Below, piece by piece: positions 6,381-10,500 of a stretch of 10,500 nt of DNA. The first letter of the stretch is position 1; every line of letters starts with the position of its first letter. Origin of the DNA: Geminocystis sp050753365 (GTDB taxonomy: Bacteria; Cyanobacteriota; Cyanobacteriia; Cyanobacteriales; Cyanobacteriaceae); contig NZ_JBLZFY010000125.1 of NCBI RefSeq assembly GCF_050753365.1, forward strand, positions 1 through 10,500, read 5' to 3'. The position numbers and the translations under genes were made by a program. The notes under the pieces were generated by a model that was given only the letters and a program-made list of their open reading frames with translations, had not been told where the DNA came from and searched no databases.

Positions 6381-6893
6381 TTACACGGAAATATCACTTA
6401 ACTCTCTGGTAAGATGATCGAAAGGTGCATCCACAAAATCAGGATTTTCCATTCCCGCCTGTAAAGCCATTTCTTTGATCATTTCTTTCATGATTTGAAT
6501 GCCTCTGACGGTGGGCGCTACGGGTACACCAAGAGAATTGTAGGTTTCTTTTAAACCTTGTAAAACTCTTTCATCTAATACGGTATTGTCTCCAGCTACT
6601 AAAGCATAACTAGCATAGCGAAGGTAATAATCCATGTCTCTTAAACAAGCAGAATAACGACGAGTGGTATAAGCATTACCACCAGCACGAATTAATTCGG
6701 GTACTTCTTCAAATAATTGGCGCCCTGCATTTTTAACTAATTCAGGTGAATTGGCGTTAATCATGGAAGCAACCTGTAATCTAGTTGTACCAGATTTATA
6801 ATAAGATTTTAAAGAATCAAGGGCATTACGATCTAAATAACGACCGGAGACATCATAATTTTTAATTACATTAGTTACAGCGTCTAGTAACAT
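6381..6893 (-). CDS. apcF: Allophycocyanin beta-18 subunit (ApcF)
   Basis: This 170-aa phycobiliprotein belongs to the allophycocyanin beta branch. Conserved features are GGNAYTTRRYSACLRDMDYYL (split here as GGNAYTTRR at 71-79 and CLRDMDYYLRY at 83-93), LDERVLQGLKETYNSLGVP (106-124) and a C-terminal PFDHLTREL. Cys83 is the predicted phycocyanobilin attachment site, and Asn73 matches the methylated asparagine of beta subunits. The length exceeds the 161 aa of ApcB. The motifs YDVSGRYLDRNALDSLK (13-29) and APTVRGIQIMKE (126-137), with an ending in SDISV, fit ApcF. ApcF replaces an ApcB in the core trimer next to the ApcE linker and helps energy transfer to photosystem II. GGGAG about 8 bp upstream of the ATG supports the start. 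The gene is single and is divergent from hhoA. Confidence 0.92.
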   Translation of the reverse strand: MLLDAVTNVIKNYDVSGRYLDRNALDSLKSYYKSGTTRLQVASMINANSPELVKNAGRQLFEEVPELIRAGGNAYTTRRYSACLRDMDYYLRYASYALVAGDNTVLDERVLQGLKETYNSLGVPVAPTVRGIQIMKEMIKEMALQAGMENPDFVDAPFDHLTRELSDISV

Positions 6894-7030
6894 TTTTTTC
6901 TCCCAAACAATATTTTATGATTAACTTTTTTATTTATGATCTTAATTTGATCTTGACATCAAAGCCAAAAACTATCATATCAAGATTAGCTATATATTTT
7001 TGCTAGACTCACTCATTGATCACGAAAAAC

Positions 7031-7057
7031 GTCATGGAGAGGTTACGAAGCAATCTC
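7031..7057 (+). repeat. Diverged copy of the GTCATTGCGAGG...GAAGCAATCTC repeat
   Basis: The copy starts GTCATGGAGAGG and ends CGAAGCAATCTC, matching the 2481-2508 element (reverse strand) at both ends with changes in the middle. GGAGA at 7036-7040 can also pair with TCTCC at 7054-7058. Confidence 0.5.
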
Positions 7058-7184
7058 CCTACGATCGAATTATCCTCATCATGGCTAAGTCTGGTGCTGT
7101 TTATAATCAATGACTCAATTTTATGATAGAGCTGAATTTAAGCAATATTTGCCCTAATATCACGTATCAATAAACTAAGTTTTT

Positions 7185-7209
7185 TTGGGTTACGCTTTCG
7201 CTAACCCAA
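7185..7209. repeat. TTGGGTTA...TAACCCAA hairpin repeat
   Basis: An 8-bp stem (TTGGGTTA 7185-7192, TAACCCAA 7202-7209) encloses CGCTTTCGC. It follows a run of T and is followed by CCTAC. Elements of this form are common dispersed intergenic repeats in cyanobacteria, as I recall. There is no sign that it is a terminator here, since neither flanking gene ends here. Confidence 0.5.
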
Positions 7210-7237
7210 CCTACAAGTTAATTCCTTGTAAGTCATG

Positions 7238-7251
7238 ATCTCGATCGAGAT
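7238..7251. repeat. 14-bp perfect palindrome with CGATCG core
   Basis: ATCTCGATCGAGAT is self-complementary. It lies 142 bp upstream of the hhoA start. It could be an operator for a dimeric regulator, but its core is the HIP1-related CGATCG that is abundant throughout the window, so a repeat origin is more likely. Confidence 0.4.
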
Positions 7252-7392
7252 AGGGAAAACACTACTGTTAACTCCCCAAAAGGAAAAAAACTTATCCTTT
7301 ACAATAAATGATCATAAACTGCGAAACTATTATCTTATTTCTTTACGTCTGGTGATAAGAAAAGTATCAAATCTTTACATCTTTTTAAGGTT

Positions 7393-8556
7393 ATGAATAT
7401 GAATAAATCCCTTCGTCAATTTTTTTCTCATCTTCTTGCCGTTATGGTAGGGGTAATAATTGTTTTTAGTGGAGTTCAACCCCTTATAGCTCAAAAAGCG
7501 AATGCAGATGTATTAGCTCAGGCAGATGTACCAGTCACCGCCGATAGTTTTGTCGCAAAAGCCATTGACAAAACGGGCAAATCTGTAGTCAGGATTGATA
7601 CGGAAAGGGTTGTGACTCGATCGATCGATCCCATTTTTGATGATCCTTTTTTCCGTCAATTTTTCGGGGATCAATTCCGTAACCGTATGCCTCAAGAAAG
7701 AAGAGTAGCAGGGCAGGGTTCGGGTTTTATTATCGATCGAGATGGTATAATTTTAACCAATGCTCATGTAGTGAGTGGAGCAGATAAAGTAACCGTTACC
7801 CTCAAAGATGGACGTAAATTTGAAGGACAAGTCAGAGGAACCGATCGAGTTACAGATTTAGCGGTAGTTAAAATCAATCCTCAAGGGCAAAATTTACCCT
7901 TTGCTTCCCTTGGAGACTCATCCTCTGTGAAAGTGGGAGACTGGGCGATCGCCGTAGGCAATCCTGTCGGTTTAGACAATACCGTAACATTAGGCATTAT
8001 CAGTACTTTAAATCGTCCTTCTTCTCAGGTAGGTATCTTAGATAAGAGAATCGACTTTTTACAAACCGATGCGGCTATTAACCCCGGTAATTCAGGAGGA
8101 CCCCTCTTGAATGCCAGAGGGGATGTAATTGGTATCAATACAGCGATTCGTACCGATGCAACAGGCATTGGTTTTGCTATCCCCATTAATAGGGCAAAAG
8201 AGTTGCAACCAATTTTAGCTCAAGGAAAAGAAGTACCTCACCCTTATATCGGTATTCAGATGGTCAGATTAACCCCTGAATTAGCAAGGGAGAATAATCG
8301 AGATCCCAATACAGCCTTTATGATTCCTGAAGTGGAAGGGGTTTTAGTGATGAGAGTTTTACCCAATACTCCAGCAGAAGAAGGCGGACTTCGACGAGGT
8401 GATGTGATTGTGAAAGCCAATAATCAACCCGTTACAGACGCTAATCAGTTACAAAGATTAGTCGAAAGTACTGGACTTAATCAAACTTTGAGGTTATCTG
8501 TAGTTAGAGCTAATCAACAACTAGAGTTGAACATTCGTACAGCACAACTCAGATAA
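7393..8556 (+). CDS. hhoA: HhoA-type Deg/HtrA serine protease, exported
   Basis: The 387-aa protein is an ATP-independent periplasmic or envelope protease of the HtrA/Deg family that degrades or refolds damaged proteins under stress. Residues 1-38 form a signal peptide, with a hydrophobic stretch at about 13-33 and cleavage near KANA-D. The trypsin-like domain carries the catalytic triad: His125 in TNAHVV, Asp155 in TDLAVV and Ser234 in PGNSGGP. One PDZ domain spans about 284-380, with GVLVMRVLPNTPAEEGGLRRGD as its recognisable core (316-337). The RIDTERVV and DPFFRQFFG segments before the protease domain (67-92), and the TAQLR ending, resemble Synechocystis HhoA (about 394 aa) more than the two-PDZ DegP. 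ATGs at 7393 and 7399 are both possible. AAGG at 7387-7390 is too close to the first and well spaced for the second, so the product may start MNKSLRQ. Confidence 0.9.
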   Translation: MNMNKSLRQFFSHLLAVMVGVIIVFSGVQPLIAQKANADVLAQADVPVTADSFVAKAIDKTGKSVVRIDTERVVTRSIDPIFDDPFFRQFFGDQFRNRMPQERRVAGQGSGFIIDRDGIILTNAHVVSGADKVTVTLKDGRKFEGQVRGTDRVTDLAVVKINPQGQNLPFASLGDSSSVKVGDWAIAVGNPVGLDNTVTLGIISTLNRPSSQVGILDKRIDFLQTDAAINPGNSGGPLLNARGDVIGINTAIRTDATGIGFAIPINRAKELQPILAQGKEVPHPYIGIQMVRLTPELARENNRDPNTAFMIPEVEGVLVMRVLPNTPAEEGGLRRGDVIVKANNQPVTDANQLQRLVESTGLNQTLRLSVVRANQQLELNIRTAQLR

Positions 8557-8560
8557 AAAT

Positions 8561-8587
8561 GTAGGAGGTGGGCAATGCCCACCCTAC
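8561..8587 (+). terminator. GC-rich hairpin just after hhoA
   Basis: GGTGGGC (8567-8573) pairs with GCCCACC (8577-8583) around a 3-nt loop. GTAG/CTAC extends the stem with a small bulge. It starts 4 bp after the hhoA stop codon and is the strongest RNA hairpin in the window. No T-tract follows, so it may act as a 3' stabilising structure or weak terminator, or simply be a dispersed palindromic repeat. Confidence 0.5.
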
Positions 8588-8600
8588 GAAACTCCAATCT

Positions 8601-8624
8601 CCGTGAAACAGGCATTTTGCCTGT
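8601..8624. repeat. Dispersed ACAGGCA/TGCCTGT hairpin element, copy 2
   Basis: This 24-bp unit matches 3401-3424 at 21 of 24 positions. The stem here extends to 8 bp (AACAGGCA with TGCCTGTT). It lies 13 bp after the hhoA hairpin, so the two elements together may form the 3' end of the hhoA transcript. Confidence 0.65.
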
Positions 8625-8665
8625 TATTGCTTATCAAAATAACCGCTTTTTTTTCGACTTTTCCC

Positions 8666-8694
8666 TTGACAACTATTGACTTTTTTGATAAAAT
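8666..8694 (+). promoter_or_regulatory. Strong sigma70-type promoter pointing toward the nadA 3' end
   Basis: A perfect -35 box TTGACA (8666-8671) is followed after exactly 17 bp by TAAAAT (8689-8694), five of six to the -10 consensus. Transcription would start near 8701, next to an ATG at 8702, and run antisense into the end of nadA. No identified gene begins here. Confidence 0.5.
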
Positions 8695-8923
8695 TTAGAT
8701 AATGGGAATATTGACAATTTTAAGTATAAACAACGAGATTTCCATTATGATCTTTATATTATCTATTATTACCAAAAATAAGAAAAAAGTCAAGGAAAAT
8801 GGCAATTTTTTCTTAAATTACTCCTATTTTCTCAAACTCATTAATAAAGTTTTCTCCAGCAAAAAAAAATATATAGCAGTCAGTATTTGTTACAAGATAA
8901 AAACTAATTATGAGCAAAACCTA

Positions 8924-9898
8924 TTAGGAAGACATTGCTAACATTTTTTGAATGGGTTTTAAGGCTTTGATTCTGACGGCTTCGGGGATAATAATTTCTG
9001 GAGTGCGATTTTTTAAAGCTAAATAGACTTTTTCGAGGGTATTTAACCTCATATAAGGGCATTCGTTACAAGCACAGTTATTTTCTGGAGGTGCAGGAAT
9101 AAATAATTTCTGGGGTGCGTCTTTTTCCATCTGATGAATTATACCCGGTTCTGTGGCAATAATAAACTCCCTAGAAGCACTTTTGAGGGCATATTTTAAT
9201 AATGCCGTGGTTGAACCAATATAGTCTGCATGGCGTAAAATGGGAGTTTCACATTCAGGGTGTGCCAAAATTTCTGCTTGGGGATGTTGCACTTTTAACT
9301 GAATCAGTTTTTTCTCAGAAAAAGTCTCATGGACTATACAACTACCATCCCACAATACCATATCTCGTCCTGTCTGTTCCATCACATAACGCCCTAAATT
9401 TTTGTCGGGGGCGAAGATAATGGGTTGATTTTCGGGAATTTGTTGCACAATTTTAACAGCATTTGAACTGGTACAGATAATATCACTAAGGGCTTTTATT
9501 TCTGCGGTACAGTTAATATAAGAAATGACGATATGCTCTGGATATTGGGCTTTGAATTGGGCAAATTTATCAGGAGGGCAACTATCAGCTAATGAGCATC
9601 CTGCTTCCAAATCGGGCAATAAGACTAATTTATCAGGGTTGAGGATTTTGGCGGTTTCTGCCATGAAATGCACCCCTGCAAATAAAATCACATCGGCGGA
9701 TGTCGTCGCTGCCTGTTGAGACAATCCGAGGGAGTCTCCTATATAATCTGCTATGTCTTGGATGTCCCCTTCTTGGTAATAATGGGCTAATATCACTGCA
9801 TTTAGCTCTTTTTTGAGTTGTTCGATCGAGCCAAATAAATCATCGGGAATATGGTTTAAAGAGGTTTGATTGGGGGCAATAGTTGCAGTAAACACCAT
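8924..9898 (-). CDS. nadA: Quinolinate synthase NadA
   Basis: This 324-aa cytoplasmic enzyme condenses iminoaspartate (from NadB) with dihydroxyacetone phosphate to form quinolinate, the first ring compound in de novo NAD synthesis. Family motifs are LAHYYQEGDIQDIADYIGDS (split at 37-46 and 47-56), FAGVHFMAETAKIL (73-86), SYINCTAEIKALSD (126-139), FAPDKNLG (162-169) and AHPECETP (212-219). The three cysteines expected to bind the 4Fe-4S cluster are Cys101 in EAGCSLAD, Cys187 in GSCIVHETF and Cys280 in NECPYM. Extra cysteines at 275 and 277 lie next to the last one. The length is typical for the family. The ATG at 9898 has AAGGA about 9 bp upstream. The gene stands alone and divergent from smtA. 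No nadB or nadC is in the window. Confidence 0.95.
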   Translation of the reverse strand: MVFTATIAPNQTSLNHIPDDLFGSIEQLKKELNAVILAHYYQEGDIQDIADYIGDSLGLSQQAATTSADVILFAGVHFMAETAKILNPDKLVLLPDLEAGCSLADSCPPDKFAQFKAQYPEHIVISYINCTAEIKALSDIICTSSNAVKIVQQIPENQPIIFAPDKNLGRYVMEQTGRDMVLWDGSCIVHETFSEKKLIQLKVQHPQAEILAHPECETPILRHADYIGSTTALLKYALKSASREFIIATEPGIIHQMEKDAPQKLFIPAPPENNCACNECPYMRLNTLEKVYLALKNRTPEIIIPEAVRIKALKPIQKMLAMSS

Positions 9899-9942
9899 TA
9901 AGAGTTATCCTTCAAATAAGTTATCATTTTTATTCTACCCCA

Positions 9943-9948
9943 ATTATA
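9943..9948 (-). promoter_or_regulatory. Candidate -10 box for nadA
   Basis: On the minus strand a perfect TATAAT lies about 45 bp before the nadA ATG. The position 17 bp further upstream is A/T-only (TTTTTA), so the -35 box is weak or absent. Confidence 0.4.
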
Positions 9949-10041
9949 GTATTTTTTACCATAAATAAAAAAAATAAACTGTATTTTAATAGCTTTTTGA
10001 CTTTTTGAGCAAACCTCAATTATTAAATTTTTATGAATTTA

Positions 10042-10055
10042 TGAACAGTTATTCA
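10042..10055 (+). promoter_or_regulatory. SmtB-type operator 1, overlapping the smtA -35 region
   Basis: TGAACAGTTATTCA is an imperfect inverted repeat (TGAACA with TATTCA, five of six pairs, 2-bp centre). This is the form bound by the zinc-sensing ArsR/SmtB repressor at smt and zia operators. It sits where the -35 box of the smtA promoter falls, so bound repressor would block RNA polymerase. Zinc release of the repressor is known for the family. Confidence 0.75.
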
Positions 10056-10071
10056 GATTTTAAACTATAAT
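10042..10071 (+). promoter_or_regulatory. Probable smtA promoter
   Basis: A perfect -10 box TATAAT lies at 10066-10071. The only reasonable -35 is TGAACA (10042-10047, four of six), 18 bp upstream and inside operator 1. Transcription would start near 10078, giving a leader of about 48 nt containing the second palindrome and the ribosome binding site. Confidence 0.6.
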
Positions 10072-10081
10072 GAAGAAAAGG

Positions 10082-10097
10082 CTGAACGATCGTTCAG
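10082..10097 (+). promoter_or_regulatory. SmtB-type operator 2, perfect 16-bp palindrome in the smtA leader
   Basis: CTGAACGATCGTTCAG is a perfect palindrome sharing the TGAAC/GTTCA half-sites with operator 1. The two centres are 41 bp apart, about four helical turns, so repressor dimers could sit on the same DNA face. It lies just downstream of the predicted transcription start and 13 bp before the AAGGAG ribosome binding site (10110-10115). Confidence 0.7.
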
Positions 10098-10125
10098 ATA
10101 TTGATTAAAAAGGAGATTGTCAAAT

Positions 10126-10302
10126 ATGACTACTGCGACTGTTACTCAAATGAAATGTGCTTGTCCTTCTTGTCTATGTATAGTTGACATAACAAGTGCG
10201 ATACAAAAAGATGCTCAGTATTTCTGCTCAGATGCCTGTGCAAATGGACACAAAGAAGGTACAACTGGTTGCGCCCATAATGGCTGTGGATGTCACGGTT
10301 AA
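10126..10302 (+). CDS. smtA: SmtA-type bacterial metallothionein
   Basis: The 58-aa protein has nine cysteines (11, 13, 16, 18, 34, 38, 49, 54, 56) and three histidines (42, 51, 57). This matches the order and spacing of Synechococcus SmtA, for example KCACPSCLC, YFCSDACANGH and CAHNGCGCHG. SmtA binds about four zinc or cadmium ions through cysteine and histidine ligands and gives tolerance to them in the cytoplasm. The ATG at 10126 follows AAGGAG by 10 bp. A TTG at 10117 in the same frame overlaps that site and is not a likely start. Two SmtB-type operators upstream imply zinc-responsive repression. The repressor gene smtB, divergent from smtA in Synechococcus, is not next to it here, where nadA occupies that position. 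Confidence 0.95.
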   Translation: MTTATVTQMKCACPSCLCIVDITSAIQKDAQYFCSDACANGHKEGTTGCAHNGCGCHG

Positions 10303-10328
10303 TTAACAATTAACAATTAACAATTAAC
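10301..10328. repeat. Perfect heptad tract of four AATTAAC units
   Basis: Four exact 7-bp units begin inside the smtA TAA stop codon, sharing its last two bases. The following 44 bp show no gene or clear hairpin. Confidence 0.9.
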
Positions 10329-10372
10329 AATATTAACCTCCTTACACGGTGAGTTATTGATTAACCCCCTTC

Positions 10373-10412
10373 TTACTCATTACTCATTACTCATTACTCA
10401 TTACTCATTACT
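10373..10412. repeat. Heptad tract of five TTACTCA units plus a partial unit
   Basis: Five exact TTACTCA units (10373-10407) are followed by TTACT (10408-10412). This is the same unit and copy number as at 2627-2661. The partial unit supplies the TAA stop codon of the minus-strand CHAT gene. Confidence 0.9.
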
Positions 10413-10500
10413 TCTCAAGGCTTCGCCAGTCACCCAAGGGTATAAAAGCTGCCCAATGCACAGGATGACTGAAGTTTTCACTGTTTAACATCTCTAATTG
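10408..10500 (-). CDS. CHAT-domain protein, C-terminal fragment cut by the window edge
   Basis: The minus strand is open from the window edge for 30 codons to a TAA at 10410-10408. The peptide contains FSHPVHWAAFIPLGDWR, which matches the conserved end of CHAT domains (caspase-like fold, typically H-P-x-x-W-A-x-F-x-x-x-G-D-W). In cyanobacteria these domains usually follow TPR repeats. The catalytic His and Cys would lie outside the window, so activity cannot be judged. The stop codon lies within the heptad repeat. Confidence 0.75.
   Translation of the reverse strand, partial: QLEMLNSENFSHPVHWAAFIPLGDWRSLEK

Larger units (their letters stand above)
6894..7392. other. Divergent apcF-hhoA intergenic region
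   Basis: This stretch of about 500 bp holds no convincing gene. It must carry the promoters for apcF (minus) and hhoA (plus), but I cannot assign them with confidence. A plus-strand TTGACA at 6953-6958 and a minus-strand TATGAT at 6978-6973 lack well-spaced partners. It also contains a diverged GAAGCAATCTC repeat (7031-7057), a hairpin repeat (7185-7209) and a 14-bp palindrome (7238-7251). Confidence 0.6.
8557..8923. other. Region between hhoA and nadA 3' ends
   Basis: This 367-bp region contains two hairpin repeats and a good plus-strand promoter (8666-8694). An AT-rich open frame of 79 codons starts at 8702. It has no Shine-Dalgarno and no recognisable domain, and its tail overlaps the end of nadA. 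I regard the frame as probably non-coding. A small RNA from the promoter is the alternative. Confidence 0.5.

Noticed and set aside
7513..7695. 60-codon minus-strand frame
   Set aside because: It is antisense within the hhoA coding region and has no independent evidence.
8702..8941. 79-codon AT-rich open frame on the plus strand
   Set aside because: It has no Shine-Dalgarno and no recognisable domain, its Lys/Ile/Asn-rich composition is that of translated intergenic DNA, and it overlaps the nadA end. It is kept only as a possible transcript in the findings.
9202..9719. Two plus-strand frames (9202-9420 and 9525-9719)
   Set aside because: Both are antisense to conserved NadA motifs and show no domain or ribosome site.

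Overview
The window looks like part of an AT-rich cyanobacterial chromosome. Three products are cyanobacterial or phycobilisome-linked: NblA (phycobilisome degradation), ApcF (a phycobilisome core subunit) and an HhoA-type Deg protease. There is also an SmtA-type metallothionein. The hexamer CGATCG, the core of the cyanobacterial HIP1 repeat, is frequent, and intergenic spaces carry short palindromes and 7-bp tandem repeats. Resemblance to the unicellular Cyanobacterium/Geminocystis group is an impression, not a demonstrated assignment.

Layout, left to right. 1-223: non-coding, with a 30-bp direct repeat. 224-2464 (-): TPR plus GT61-type glycosyltransferase. 2465-2661: non-coding, with palindromes and heptad repeats. 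2662-3255 (-): exported L,D-transpeptidase. 3625-3801 (-): the 58-aa NblA, with a possible NtcA-type promoter upstream. 4313-4876 (+): RRM RNA-binding protein with a long basic tail. 4956-6275 (+): large serine-recombinase-like protein whose N-terminal catalytic domain lacks the expected residues. 6381-6893 (-): ApcF. 7393-8556 (+): HhoA protease. 8924-9898 (-): quinolinate synthase NadA. 10126-10302 (+): metallothionein behind two SmtB-type operator palindromes. 10408-10500 (-): C-terminal end of a CHAT-domain protein cut by the window edge.

The genes are mostly single transcription units, with no clear operon. Several concern phycobilisome turnover (NblA, ApcF), envelope work (L,D-transpeptidase, HhoA, GT61 protein) and metal or cofactor homeostasis (SmtA, NadA). 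I see no tRNA, rRNA, CRISPR array or complete insertion sequence.

The most distinctive structural signal is the set of at least six tandem tracts of 7-bp units, of four or five different sequences. Most abut a stop codon within 0-5 bp, and in some cases supply part of that codon. One tract sits directly in front of the recombinase-like gene, which then has only a TTG start and no visible ribosome binding site. The second notable item is the recombinase-like protein itself: the DNA-binding and zinc-ribbon parts look intact while the catalytic serine and arginine motifs are gone.
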